DNA from: Paenibacillus mesophilus
GTDB lineage: Bacteria > Bacillota > Bacilli > Paenibacillales > NBRC-103111
Assembly: GCF_005938385.1 (NCBI RefSeq)
Contig: NZ_VCRA01000018.1
Coordinates: forward strand, 62,385 to 126,384
Direction: 5' to 3'
DNA: 64,000 nucleotides
This document shows positions 48,789-56,912 of this stretch, piece after piece (positions within the stretch are counted from its first letter, which is position 1; each line of letters begins with the position of its first letter). The notes under the pieces were generated by a model, which was not told the origin of the DNA, made no database searches, and saw nothing but the letters and a program-made list of their open reading frames with translations. Both the position numbers and the translations under genes were made by a program.

Positions 48789-49286
48789 ATGTTCGACTTG
48801 CAAGTGAACCGGCTGTCGTTCGATAAAGGACTGCAAATCGTACAGGCCGACGTACGCCTCGTCATTGACGGAGAGGCCGTAATCGAGGAGCCGATGTGCG
48901 TCGATGTAGGGCTGCCCGCGCTTCTGCTGAGCGGCTTGGAAAATATCACGCCTTACCGGTGGGCCGGGGCCGGGGAGTGGGGGAGAATGCCCTTCTTCGT
49001 ATGCGGCTGCGGCGATCCCGAATGCCGGGCTTATTCGTTCCGGGTCAAGCATGTTAACGGGGAAGAGGCGGAATGGACGCTGGTGGAGGAAGCGGAGGAC
49101 GGATCGTATCGCGAACACGAATCGTATGCCGTATCGCTGGCCGAGTGCAGGCGGCAGTTGATCGGACTCGGCGATACGTTTCTCGACTTCGTCGCTCCGC
49201 TCGACTACAGGCCGTACTTTGCCGATACGGTTCCGGTCGTGCGGGAGCTTGTGGAGCGGCTGAAGCGCGCAGATTCAAGGGAATAG
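48789..49286 (+). CDS. Unknown protein with a CxCxxxxC cysteine cluster
   Basis: The product is 165 residues. A VCGCGDPECRAYSF segment near residue 72 has three cysteines in a pattern suited to metal binding. The rest is predicted mixed alpha/beta with a C-terminal helix (VVRELVERLKRAD). There is no signal peptide. AGGGAGGGGGG before the ATG is an unusually G-rich ribosome binding site. No family of known function is recognised. It is divergent from the SASP gene and ends at a hairpin. Confidence 0.65.
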   Translation: MFDLQVNRLSFDKGLQIVQADVRLVIDGEAVIEEPMCVDVGLPALLLSGLENITPYRWAGAGEWGRMPFFVCGCGDPECRAYSFRVKHVNGEEAEWTLVEEAEDGSYREHESYAVSLAECRRQLIGLGDTFLDFVAPLDYRPYFADTVPVVRELVERLKRADSRE

Positions 49287-49312
49287 GCGTATGGCGCCCG
49301 CTCGTAAGGCAC

Positions 49313-49343
49313 AAGGCCGGTCCCGAAGTTCGGGGCCGGCCTT
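49313..49343. terminator. Hairpin after gene 48789
   Basis: AAGGCCGG pairs with CCGGCCTT around an inner TCCCGAAGTTCGGGG stem. T-tracts are minimal, so activity is uncertain. Confidence 0.5.
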
Positions 49344-49355
49344 GAGTATAAGGAT

Positions 49356-49424
49356 TATAATTTCGGTGTCCCCGTAAAGTACTTGGAATAAGCATCGGAG
49401 CAAGTTTCCGCTATACGGGGTTAT
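49356..49424 (-). repeat. Structured 3'-UTR repeat family R3, copy A
   Basis: Shared with 55884-55952: TTTCGG.GTCCCCG.AAAGTA.TTGGAATAAGC at one end and CGGGGTTAT-like sequence at the other. The stem here is CCCCGTA/TACGGGG (49370-49376 with 49414-49420). It ends 2 nt from the PfkB stop codon. Confidence 0.75.
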
Positions 49425-49425
49425 C

Positions 49426-50379
49426 TTAAGGGTTTAGCAGCTTTCGAATCGTTTCGTCCGTCTGCAGCAAAGTGTCCAGCTTCTGACAGTTGTTTTCCGG
49501 CGATTCGATCGTCCAGCCGGCCACCTTCGTGCCGCATACGACGGCGTCTTTCAGCGGAAGGCCGTGCATGAGCCCCATCGACGTGCCCGAGAAGAAGGCG
49601 TCGCCCGCACCGCTCGTATCTTGTACGACTACGGGGAATACGGTCTGCGAGCCGAACTCGCCCGTCTCGGCATTAGCGTATAAGGAGCCTTGAGCTCCCA
49701 GCGTAACCACGAGAGCGGATAGGCCGTTTTGCCGCATATAGGTAAGCATCGCTTCTTTCTGTCCGGCTTCGTCCAGCTCGTGAACCGGCACTCCGATCAG
49801 CCGCTCCGCCTCTACGTGGTTGCAAATGAAGCAGGTAAGCGAGCTCATCAGCTCGGGATAGTTCAAGATGACGTCCAGGTTGCCGGGAATGCCGTAGACC
49901 GGCTTCCCGTAACGGCGAGCGAGCTCCAGCACCGTCTTGGAAATGTTCGCGTTCAGATCGAGCTCCAGCAAAATATGCGACGAGGACCGAACGATTTCGT
50001 CCCCATGCTCGTTGATCGTGCGTTCCATCGTGGAGAGGTCCGGCATTTGCGAGATCGAGCCCGCCAATTCCCCCGTCTGATCGAGCACGGCGAGCCACAT
50101 GCCCATCCCTGCTTGTTCGGCCGAAGCGACGTACCGGGTATCCGCATTCGTCCGGTTCAGCCTGTCCACCACTTCTTGTCCGAGTCCGGTCGCATCGACC
50201 GAAGAGACGAAATGGGTAGGAACGCCCATTCTCGCCAAATTTTCCGCTACGTTCCGTCCGACGCCGCCGTGCACGAACTGGATTTTCCCCAAGTTTCGCC
50301 CTGTCGGGATATAAGCGTCTCTGGCAAAGCCTTTGCAATCGATAAAGATGGTTCCGATGACCGCTGCCGCTAAACTCAT
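49426..50379 (-). CDS. PfkB family carbohydrate kinase
   Basis: The product is 317 residues of the ribokinase fold: VHGGVGRNVAENLARMG (substrate-binding region), GMGMWLAVLDQTGEL, and the catalytic anion hole DTSGAGDAFFSG with the base Asp near residue 252. The likely product is a sugar or nucleoside phosphate in the cytoplasm. AGGGAGAG precedes the ATG at 50379. The aldose epimerase gene at 50398 is 18 nt upstream on the same strand, so the two form a sugar-processing pair. Confidence 0.9.
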   Translation of the reverse strand: MSLAAAVIGTIFIDCKGFARDAYIPTGRNLGKIQFVHGGVGRNVAENLARMGVPTHFVSSVDATGLGQEVVDRLNRTNADTRYVASAEQAGMGMWLAVLDQTGELAGSISQMPDLSTMERTINEHGDEIVRSSSHILLELDLNANISKTVLELARRYGKPVYGIPGNLDVILNYPELMSSLTCFICNHVEAERLIGVPVHELDEAGQKEAMLTYMRQNGLSALVVTLGAQGSLYANAETGEFGSQTVFPVVVQDTSGAGDAFFSGTSMGLMHGLPLKDAVVCGTKVAGWTIESPENNCQKLDTLLQTDETIRKLLNP

Positions 50380-50397
50380 TGTCGGTTTTCTCTCCCT

Positions 50398-51354
50398 TTA
50401 GTTTCTTTCAATATCGAGCGCTATCGTAAGCTCCAGCTCGTCTCCCGGCTCGATCGCGCGCATGCCGGTCAAGGAGGAGGGCGATTCCAGATTCGGTGCG
50501 TCGGGCGTCCATGTCAGCGGCTCCACGCAGATTGTATCGTCCGCTTCGCCTTTCGTGTATACGACCCATTGGGTAAAAGGCTCGCTGCCGCGATACCGGA
50601 TCGTATATCCCGGCTTGGACAATACGGCTTCCACAGGGCGATCGCCGATCCGGAACGCCATATCCATGTTCTGCCCTTTCAGGATAACGCCCTCGTTCAG
50701 CTTCTCGTACTTGCCGAGCGGCAGTCGGTTTCCTGTTGCCAGCAGCTCGTCGTTCAGCTCCCAAATGTCTTCGACCGGGAGCTTCAGCGTCCACGATTCG
50801 GGTTCGCCGTCGAGCATGAACCACGTATGCAGGCCGAAGCCGAACGGGGCCGGCTCCGCGCTGCCGTTGCGAAACGTAAACGTCTGGATGAGCGACGCCT
50901 CGCGAATTTCGGTGCGCAGCCGAACCGTCAAATCGTGCGGATACTGGTCTGCAAGCTCGGGAAAGTCGGCGGTGCGGAACTCCGTCGTAATCGAAGCGGA
51001 GTCGCCTTCCGCCGCCGTGTCGGTCACCCGCCAAGGTCTATGGCGCGCGAAGCCGTGAATATGATGCTGGCCGTCGGCCGTGTTTTTCTCGAATCGGTAA
51101 GTCCTGCCGTTGAACGGAAACGATCCGTTCCGGATCCGGCTCGGCGGAATAAGGACCGGGATGCCGTAATGGACCGATTTTTGACGCAGGGCTTCCACGC
51201 TGTCCGGTGCGCGAAGGACGTCGCGTCCGGCGACTTTATCCCACAGCCGGTACACGTTGCTGCCGATTTCGGGTATGACCGATAAAGTATAATTGCTATT
51301 CTCCAATGTATAGACGGCGGTGCCGTCCCACTGTTGCTGACGGATTGTTGCCAT
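50398..51354 (-). CDS. Aldose 1-epimerase (galactose mutarotase-like)
   Basis: The product is 318 residues of the beta-sandwich mutarotase fold. The characteristic regions are GIPVLIPPSRIRNGSFPFNGRTY, the catalytic HIHGFARHRPW (His pair) and FGLHTWF; a C-terminal acidic residue in CVEPLTWTPDAPN serves as the base. It interconverts anomers and probably feeds the kinase gene that follows 18 nt downstream. The ATG at 51354 begins MATIRQQQ, with AAGGAGCG upstream. Confidence 0.92.
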   Translation of the reverse strand: MATIRQQQWDGTAVYTLENSNYTLSVIPEIGSNVYRLWDKVAGRDVLRAPDSVEALRQKSVHYGIPVLIPPSRIRNGSFPFNGRTYRFEKNTADGQHHIHGFARHRPWRVTDTAAEGDSASITTEFRTADFPELADQYPHDLTVRLRTEIREASLIQTFTFRNGSAEPAPFGFGLHTWFMLDGEPESWTLKLPVEDIWELNDELLATGNRLPLGKYEKLNEGVILKGQNMDMAFRIGDRPVEAVLSKPGYTIRYRGSEPFTQWVVYTKGEADDTICVEPLTWTPDAPNLESPSSLTGMRAIEPGDELELTIALDIERN

Positions 51355-51461
51355 GGCGCGCTCGCTCCTTTTTCGGATCGGAATTCACGCCTTCCATTGT
51401 AGCAAACGGATAAGGGGCTGTCATTTATCAAATTTGCCGCACCGTCGCGAGCGCTGCCTCA

Positions 51462-52373
51462 TCACGCACCGAAATCGTAATTCGGGTACACGTATTGTTC
51501 TTTCGGCGGCTGGATTTTTACGATTTGCTCCGCTTTGACAACCATAATCTCCGAGCCGTCGAACTTCGTCGTGCCGATCGTGCCGGTGATCTCGACCCAC
51601 TGGTCGCCGGCGTATAGTCCCGCGCGGTCCGATTCGACCAGCACGCCGAACGGGGCGGCGTCGGCGGAGCAGCATTGGACGGAAAAACGTCCGATCACGA
51701 ATTGGCGGGCATTCATCGTTTCGTCCCGGTAGACAAAGCCGCTCAGCTTGACTTTTTTGCCGGTAAATTGGCGGGCGTACAGATCGAGTGTCGTCAATGT
51801 TTCGATATACAGCTCTTCGGGAACCGCAACGACGTCCTGCTTATACAGCTTGCGGGCGTGCTTGGCGAATGCTTCGGTATAAGCATCGGACGGGAACAGC
51901 AATTCCAGCCGGGCGTCGGAAGCTGCGGCAGCGAATGTAGGGGACGGCGGCGAAGATGAAGGTCCGGACAGAGGAGATGACGTTTTGACGGCTGCCGCAC
52001 TGTTCAGATTCATTCCTTTTTTGGCTGCAAGCGCGCTGCCTAGCGACGTATCCGGCATCAGAAACCCGAGCAGCAGAGGACATGCGAACAATCCGTATAC
52101 GAGTGTGCTTTTCCAGATCGGGCCGGAATGGGAATGATCGTGTCCGCAGTCGCAGCTTTGGCGTTTTCCCGAGAAGGCCGATACGGCGGTATACAGCTGG
52201 TAAGCTCCGGCGGCGTACAGCCCGAGGGCGGACAGCTTGACGTAGAGCACCATCCGCGGGGAGATGTAATACAGAATCCGATCGGATTTGACCAGATAGG
52301 CGATGTAGACGGCGAAGCCGAACAATAGCAGCGCTTTGATCGAGGGATGAACCCAAGCTCCGTGATTGCTCAT
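51462..52373 (-). CDS. TIGR03943/DUF1980 family membrane-associated protein (YcgQ-like)
   Basis: The product is 303 residues. Four N-terminal hydrophobic helices include VKLSALGLYAAGAYQLY and LVYGLFACPLLLGFLMP. A cytoplasm-proximal CDCGHDHSHSG motif between helices could bind zinc or another metal. A Ser/Pro/Ala-rich linker leads to an extracellular OB-like beta domain (KKVKLSGFVYRDE, VGRFSVQCCSADAAPFGV). In Bacillus ycgQ is paired with permease ycgR, as here. The permease gene lies 57 nt upstream on the same strand. The transported substrate is not established. Confidence 0.85.
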   Translation of the reverse strand: MSNHGAWVHPSIKALLLFGFAVYIAYLVKSDRILYYISPRMVLYVKLSALGLYAAGAYQLYTAVSAFSGKRQSCDCGHDHSHSGPIWKSTLVYGLFACPLLLGFLMPDTSLGSALAAKKGMNLNSAAAVKTSSPLSGPSSSPPSPTFAAAASDARLELLFPSDAYTEAFAKHARKLYKQDVVAVPEELYIETLTTLDLYARQFTGKKVKLSGFVYRDETMNARQFVIGRFSVQCCSADAAPFGVLVESDRAGLYAGDQWVEITGTIGTTKFDGSEIMVVKAEQIVKIQPPKEQYVYPNYDFGA

Positions 52374-52430
52374 ACGGCGGTTTTCAACTCCAATCGGCGA
52401 AGGGGGTATGGGTGGAACGAAGCCGGGCGG

Positions 52431-53444
52431 TTACAGGAAAGTCAGCTCGATTACTCGCGAGCCGACCAGAACGGCGATGGCAAGAACGGCAGTCAGCGTC
52501 AAGATGAACTTGACCCGGAATACGGACAGCAGCATGAGCGTGTTTTTCAGATCGATCATCGGACCGAATACGAGGAAGGTGAGCAGCGATCCGGATGTAA
52601 ACGTGGTGGCGAACGATGAAGCGACGAAGGCGTCGGACGTCGAGCAGAGCGAGAGGATGTAAGCGAAGCCCATCATGAACAGGTGGGAGCTGATCTCCCC
52701 TTGCCCGATCGCGACGAGGCTTTCCCGGGTGACGACCGCCTGGATGATGCCCGTGAGCATGGCGCCGAAAATCAAATATTTGCCCATCTCGAAAAATTCG
52801 TCGGAAGCGTGGCTTAGCGTCGATAGCAGCTTGTTCGGATTGCCTGCCGTATGAATATGGCCGCCATGTTCATACGAATGACCTTGACTAGCCGGGAGCT
52901 CCGGACGAAGCGGATTGCGTTTCACGAAAGCGTACACGAGCAAACCGAGTGCGGCCGCAACGAGGAAGGCGAGTCCCATTCGCGAGTAAGCCATCTCCGG
53001 CCGGGAACGGAATGCCATATAGGTGGAGGCGTATACGACCGGATTGAGCACGGGACCGGCCAGGATGAACGTCACGGCGATGTAGACGGGCATTCCTTTG
53101 CGCATCAGCCTGCGTACGATCGGAATCATGCCGCATTCGCACAACGGGAAGAGGACGCCGAGCGAACAGGCGAACAAAACGCCGAGTACCGGATTCCGGG
53201 GCGTCCATCGGCGCACCGTCTGCTCCGACACGAACACTTGCAGCAGAGCGGAGAACACCACTCCGAGCAGGACGAACGGAACGGCCTCCAAAATGATGCT
53301 GATGAAAATCGTTTTGAAATTGGCCCATGGGAAAGCGGCGATGAAGGCGCTCATATCCGGCATGTCCCGGATGAGGATGAGCGCGAGTATGCCGAGGCAC
53401 GCGAGCCCGGCTCCGAAAGGACCGTTTCTTAGCAGCGTATGCAA
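52431..53444 (-). CDS. DUF318 family permease (YcgR-like)
   Basis: The product is 337 residues with about eight membrane helices. Two family signatures are intact: VLFPLCECGMIPIVRRLMRKGMP and LSLCSTSDAFVASSF, each with conserved Cys. A His-rich loop (GHSYEHGGHIHTAG) separates the two halves and suggests divalent metal or metalloid handling. The TTG at 53444 follows AGGAGGA. With the downstream YcgQ-like gene it makes a two-gene transport unit. In Bacillus this family is linked to zinc-dependent genes, but no Zur box could be identified here. Confidence 0.88.
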   Translation of the reverse strand: MHTLLRNGPFGAGLACLGILALILIRDMPDMSAFIAAFPWANFKTIFISIILEAVPFVLLGVVFSALLQVFVSEQTVRRWTPRNPVLGVLFACSLGVLFPLCECGMIPIVRRLMRKGMPVYIAVTFILAGPVLNPVVYASTYMAFRSRPEMAYSRMGLAFLVAAALGLLVYAFVKRNPLRPELPASQGHSYEHGGHIHTAGNPNKLLSTLSHASDEFFEMGKYLIFGAMLTGIIQAVVTRESLVAIGQGEISSHLFMMGFAYILSLCSTSDAFVASSFATTFTSGSLLTFLVFGPMIDLKNTLMLLSVFRVKFILTLTAVLAIAVLVGSRVIELTFL

Positions 53445-53537
53445 GCCTATTCCTCCTAATCCGAAGACAAACTTTATTTAAACGTATGCGGACGAGGGGC
53501 TCGTTAGGACATGTATTTGTGGTTGAGGGGCATGGCC

Positions 53538-53579
53538 AAAAAGCCCGCCGGCGCCTATCGGCAAGGCGCTAGCGGGCTT
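53538..53579 (-). terminator. Terminator of moaB
   Basis: On the minus strand TAAGCCCGC and GCGGGCTT enclose an inner GGCGC-like stem and are followed by TTTTTGG. Confidence 0.75.
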
Positions 53580-53603
53580 ACGGCCGTTATGACCGCCCCA
53601 ACC

Positions 53604-54134
53604 TCATTTGCGGTCTTTATAAATTTCTCTCATGACGTGCCGCAGCTCGGGTACGATGATCTTCGTCATCGCCAGCTTGACCGCGCCCGAGGAGCCCGGC
53701 ATCGAGAATACGGCGGTATCGCCCCGCACGCCCGCGACGGCCCGGCTTAGTATGGCGGCAGGTCCGATATCCTCGGCGTAGCTCAAATAGCGGAATATTT
53801 CTCCGAAGCCGGGCATTTCCTTGTCAAGCGAATCGCGCACCGCTTCATAGGTCGTGTCGCGTTTCGCGATGCCGGTGCCTCCGTTCAGCAGGATCGCTTC
53901 TATCGCATCGTTCTCGGCGGATAGGCGCACGAGCTCGCGAATTTGCTCGTATTCGTCCTTGACGATGCGGTAACCGACGATGGAATATCCGGCCTCTTCC
54001 AATAATTGGCGCATGAGCCGGCCGCTCTTGTCCGTCTCTTCCGTACGGGTATCCGATACGGTGACGATCATGCAGCGTACGGACGACGGCGCTTCGTTGC
54101 GATGCTCCTCTACGGAGCGGATTTCTTCGGACAT
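53604..54134 (-). CDS. moaB: Molybdenum cofactor biosynthesis protein MoaB
   Basis: The product is 176 residues. The MoaB/Mog fold shows IVTVSDTRTEETDKSGRL, AILLNGGTGIAKRDTTYEAV (the molybdopterin-binding GGTG loop) and FSMPGSSGAVKLAMTKIIVPEL. It adenylates molybdopterin before metal insertion. The ATG at 54134 follows AAGGAGGAG; an upstream frame to 54236 lacks a site. No other molybdenum cofactor gene is nearby. Confidence 0.95.
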   Translation of the reverse strand: MSEEIRSVEEHRNEAPSSVRCMIVTVSDTRTEETDKSGRLMRQLLEEAGYSIVGYRIVKDEYEQIRELVRLSAENDAIEAILLNGGTGIAKRDTTYEAVRDSLDKEMPGFGEIFRYLSYAEDIGPAAILSRAVAGVRGDTAVFSMPGSSGAVKLAMTKIIVPELRHVMREIYKDRK

Positions 54135-54257
54135 ATGGGGGACTCCTCCTTGAACGCGAATTCGTATAAGATGAATATACCCGCTTACGCGGTCTGCGGA
54201 CAAGCGGTGCGATTGCCGGCTTCCCTCTATGGGCATGGCTTGCGGCCATTTCCGGAA

Positions 54258-54286
54258 TTGACTGCGGACGGCTTTGCTGGTATTAT
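54258..54286 (+). promoter_or_regulatory. SigA promoter of rpmG
   Basis: TTGACT and TATTAT separated by exactly 17 bp, 91 nt upstream of the L33 start. The same transcript may read through into the trpS T-box leader. Confidence 0.65.
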
Positions 54287-54376
54287 AAGTGTTATGCTGT
54301 AATCATGGAAACACTGCGGACCGGACCGCAAACTTTGCGGCTTTTTGGCGTTCGACTTGCAAAGGAGGTGTATACG

Positions 54377-54526
54377 ATGCGCGTTATCGTCACTTTGGCG
54401 TGCACCGAAACAGGTGATCGCAATTATACGACTACGAAGAACAAAAAAACTCATCCGCAACGGATCGAGATGAAAAAATATTGCCCTCGCCTGAAGAAAT
54501 ACACTATTCACCGCGAAACCCGCTAA
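54377..54526 (+). CDS. rpmG: Ribosomal protein L33, cysteine-poor form
   Basis: The product is 49 residues. MRVIVTLACTETGDRNYTTTKNKKTHPQ matches L33. Zinc-binding L33 has two CxxC pairs; here the second Cys of each pair is lost (ACTET and YCPRL), so it cannot hold zinc. Such forms are usually made as replacements when zinc is scarce. AAAGGAGGTG precedes the ATG at 54377. No convincing Zur box was found. It precedes the trpS leader directly. Confidence 0.93.
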   Translation: MRVIVTLACTETGDRNYTTTKNKKTHPQRIEMKKYCPRLKKYTIHRETR

Positions 54527-54528
54527 TT

Positions 54529-54808
54529 CGGGAATGGGCAAGCGATGACAGGAGCAAGTAGGCATTCGTTAACCCGCTGCAGAGAGCCGGTGTAAGCTGT
54601 GAACCGGTGCGGAGCGAACGTCCGAATGGGTCCTGGAGCATGATGCCGAACCTGCGCCGGTATTCTCGTCCGGCGTATACAGTAGGCAGAACGGATGTTC
54701 CCCGTTATCGGAGCGACTAAGGTTTTCCGGCTGTTGCCTTGGAGCGGCGGCGGAAAACAAATTAGGGTGGTACCACGGCCTCTCGTCCCTTGCGACGGAG
54801 GTTTTTTG
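54529..54808 (+). ncRNA. T-box riboswitch, tryptophan-specific
   Basis: Stem I begins near GATGACAGGAGCAAGTAGGC (the AGTA of the S-turn). GCAGAGAGCCGG is the conserved GA-motif region. The specifier is TGG at 54627-54629, directly after GAA in CCGAATGG, in accord with tRNA-Trp. The T-box sequence AGGGTGGTACCACGG is at 54764-54778, followed by the terminator hairpin CCTCTCGTC/GCGACGGAGG and TTTTTT. Uncharged tRNA-Trp should favour the antiterminator and so induce trpS. Confidence 0.95.
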
Positions 54809-54839
54809 TTTTATCCAAGTAAAAGGAGGAGTCGACCGA

Positions 54840-55823
54840 ATGAAAAGAGTATTGTCAGGCATCCAACCGAGCGGTCAGCTGACGCTCGGCAACTATATCG
54901 GCGCGATGAAAAATTTCGTCAAGCTGCAGCACGATCACCATTGTTTCTTCATGGTCGTCGATCTTCATGCGATCACGGTCCCGCAGGAGCCGGCAGCGCT
55001 GCGGGAGCAGAGCGAAGCGGTGGCCGCCCTCTTCATCGCCGCGGGCATCGACCCGGCGAAAGCGAGCGTCTTCCTGCAATCCCACGTTCCGGCACATGCC
55101 GAGCTGGGCTGGCTCATGACGACGCTCGTCTATATGGGTGAGCTGGAGCGGATGACCCAATTTAAGGACAAGTCGGCCGGGAAAGAATCGGTCGGTGCAG
55201 GCTTGTTTACGTATCCGGCGCTTATGGCTGCGGATATATTGCTCTATAATGCCGATCTCGTGCCGGTCGGAGACGACCAGAAGCAGCATCTGGAAATAAC
55301 GCGCGATCTGGCGCATCGGTTCAACCAGCGTTACGGCGATCAGTTCATCGTTCCCGAGCCTTACATTCCACAGGTCGGAGCCCGCATTATGTCGCTCGAC
55401 GACGCGTCCAAGAAGATGAGCAAGAGCAACCCGAATCCGGGCAGCTACATCGCCCTGCTGGACGAGCCTGACGTGATCCGGAAAAAAATAAGCCGGGCCG
55501 TCACCGATTCGGGCCGGGAAGTCAAGTTCGATCCGGCGAACAAGCCGGAAGTCAGCAATTTGATGAGCATCTACTCCCACTGCGCGAATGTAAGCATCGC
55601 AGAGATCGAAGCGAAGTACGAAGGACAAGGCTATGGGCCGTTTAAGAAAGATTTGGCCGAAGCCGTCGTCGGCACGCTGGAGCCGCTGCAGCAAAGATAC
55701 AAGGATATCCGCGCCTCGGACGAGCTGAGGTCTATATTGCGTCAGGGCGCCGAACAGGCTGCCGAAATCGCCAACCGTACCGTGCGCGAGGCGAAAGAGA
55801 AGATGGGCTTCGTAATGCCGTAA
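54840..55823 (+). CDS. trpS: Tryptophanyl-tRNA synthetase
   Basis: The product is 327 residues, the usual bacterial length. The class I HIGH-like motif is PSGQLTLGNYIGA (residues 9-21), and KMSKS lies in DDASKKMSKSNPNPG (about residue 197). VGDDQKQHLEITRD is a family signature. It charges tRNA-Trp in the cytoplasm. The ATG at 54840 follows GGAGGA. Expression is controlled by the T-box leader directly upstream. It is monocistronic with a strong terminator. Confidence 0.97.
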   Translation: MKRVLSGIQPSGQLTLGNYIGAMKNFVKLQHDHHCFFMVVDLHAITVPQEPAALREQSEAVAALFIAAGIDPAKASVFLQSHVPAHAELGWLMTTLVYMGELERMTQFKDKSAGKESVGAGLFTYPALMAADILLYNADLVPVGDDQKQHLEITRDLAHRFNQRYGDQFIVPEPYIPQVGARIMSLDDASKKMSKSNPNPGSYIALLDEPDVIRKKISRAVTDSGREVKFDPANKPEVSNLMSIYSHCANVSIAEIEAKYEGQGYGPFKKDLAEAVVGTLEPLQQRYKDIRASDELRSILRQGAEQAAEIANRTVREAKEKMGFVMP

Positions 55824-55829
55824 CCCGAA

Positions 55830-55867
55830 AAACCCGTAAGCCGGAAAGTGCCGGTTTACGGGTTTTT
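55830..55867. terminator. Bidirectional terminator of trpS
   Basis: AACCCGTAAGCCGG pairs with CCGGTTTACGGGTT and is followed by TTTT; on the minus strand it is followed by TTTTCGGG, so it can also end the DUF5325 transcript. Confidence 0.85.
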
Positions 55868-55883
55868 TACCTATATGGAATTT

Positions 55884-55952
55884 ATAAATTTCGGGGTCCC
55901 CGCAAAGTAATTGGAATAAGCTTCGAAGTAAGGCTCCACTTTGTGGGGTTAT
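55884..55952 (-). repeat. Structured 3'-UTR repeat family R3, copy B
   Basis: Homologous to 49356-49424. The terminal stem is CCCCGCA/TGTGGGG (55898-55904 with 55942-55948), in which a T-A pair of copy A is C-G. It lies 20 nt after the DUF5325 stop and before a terminator, as in copy A. Confidence 0.75.
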
Positions 55953-55972
55953 TTTCGTATGCTGTGGCTTCC

Positions 55973-56164
55973 TTATTTTGGCGGATTGCTTTCGTTTTTA
56001 CGCCGAAGCTTCGCTTTGAGCATAAAGCCGAAGCCGATGAAAGCGACGGAGCCGATCGAGCAGAGCCAGACGGCCGCTATATTGCCGAAGCTGATTGCAG
56101 CCGCTATGCCTACCAGAAGAGCAGTGCCGATGACGGCGAACAATAGCGCGAGCGGACGGTTCAT
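55973..56164 (-). CDS. DUF5325-like small membrane protein (YlaF-like)
   Basis: The product is 63 residues with two membrane helices (LALLFAVIGTALLVGIAAAI and VWLCSIGSVAFIGFGFML) and a basic C-terminal tail (KAKLRRKNESNPPK). Size and layout match the YlaF/DUF5325 family of Bacillales, whose role is unknown. GGGGTGA precedes the ATG. The 3' region carries the R3 structured repeat. It is divergent from the SASP gene. Confidence 0.75.
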   Translation of the reverse strand: MNRPLALLFAVIGTALLVGIAAAISFGNIAAVWLCSIGSVAFIGFGFMLKAKLRRKNESNPPK

Positions 56165-56216
56165 ACAGAGTCACCCCGAGTTCTAGGATCGATTTCAAAA
56201 GTTTTATAAAATCGAT

Positions 56217-56245
56217 GCATATTATTTGTTCTACGTAACATAATA
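56217..56245 (+). promoter_or_regulatory. SigG promoter of the second SASP gene
   Basis: GCATA (56217-56221) and CATAATA (56239-56245) with a 17-bp spacer match the forespore SigG consensus GHATA-N17-CATWHTA exactly. A 14-bp palindrome AAGCTTGCAAGCTT (56245-56258) follows the -10. Confidence 0.75.
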
Positions 56246-56309
56246 AGCTTGCAAGCTTGCAAAATACATCAAAGACACAGTCGCAGATTTGAAAGGAGTG
56301 CACGTTATT

Positions 56310-56534
56310 ATGGCAACTGGACAATCCCGCAGCAGCAACCAACTGGTAGTTCCTCAAGCAAACGCGGCTCTGAATCAATTGAAGTACGAAGTAGCTCAAG
56401 AATTGGGTATCCAAATTCCGCAAGACGGCTACATGGGTTATATGGCAACTCGCGACACCGGTGCGATCGGTGGTAACATCACCCGTCGTTTGGTGCAAAT
56501 CGCCGAACAACAACTTTCGGGCGGAGCTCGATAA
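56310..56534 (+). CDS. Small acid-soluble spore protein, alpha/beta type (second copy)
   Basis: The product is 74 residues. It is almost identical to the SASP at 48434 (differences such as ALNQL for ALDQM and a GGAR ending). The conserved TRDTGAIGGNITRRLV block binds DNA in the dormant spore. AAAGGAG precedes the ATG at 56310. A SigG promoter lies upstream, so it is expected to be expressed in the forespore. It ends at a strong hairpin terminator. Confidence 0.95.
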   Translation: MATGQSRSSNQLVVPQANAALNQLKYEVAQELGIQIPQDGYMGYMATRDTGAIGGNITRRLVQIAEQQLSGGAR

Positions 56535-56560
56535 CACCTCTTCTTTCGAATAAGCGTTTG

Positions 56561-56595
56561 AAAAAGCTCAAGGGACAAGCTCCCTTGAGCTTTAC
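56561..56595. terminator. Bidirectional terminator of the SASP gene
   Basis: AAAGCTCAAGGGA pairs perfectly with TCCCTTGAGCTTT (13 bp, 5-nt loop). TTTTTC follows on the minus strand, so it can also end the yfhP transcript after the R1 repeats. Confidence 0.85.
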
Positions 56596-56872
56596 TAACG
56601 TTACAGAAAGTTTAAGTTCGCTAAAGTGATACAGCTGTGAAGCAATGCCTCGTTAAAGCGAACTGCGAGTTTCTGTACCAAGAAAAGCTACCTCTTACGC
56701 AGGGTCATTCATCGTGGAAAAGGCTTCGATTCGAAGCTTTTCTTATCGATAAGGAAAGTTTAACTTCGCTAAAGCGTTAAAGTGAAGTGAGACTTTCCTT
56801 ACCAAGAATAAACTTCCGCTAAACCGCGGTCGCTCATCCTAGAAATACGACGATAGGCGTTTTTCTTTTTTT
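56596..56872 (-). repeat. Structured 3'-UTR repeat family R1, copies 2 and 3 in tandem
   Basis: Copy 2 (about 56604-56748) has CAGAAA/TTTCTG and GTTCGCT/AGCGAAC arms with an enlarged loop. Copy 3 (56751-56872) has AAGGAAAGT/ACTTTCCTT and CTTCGCT/AGTGAAG arms and the module AACTTCCGCTAAACCGCGG, almost identical to copy 1 at 28.1 kb. They fill the space between the yfhP stop and the SASP terminator. Confidence 0.75.
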
Positions 56873-56912
56873 GCACGAAATGTCCTCAAAGCAGAGCCCC
56901 CGGGTCCGGGGG

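Noticed and set aside
53445..53537. Zur box upstream of the YcgR-like permease
   Set aside because: The region is AT-rich but no inverted repeat close to the Zur consensus could be found.
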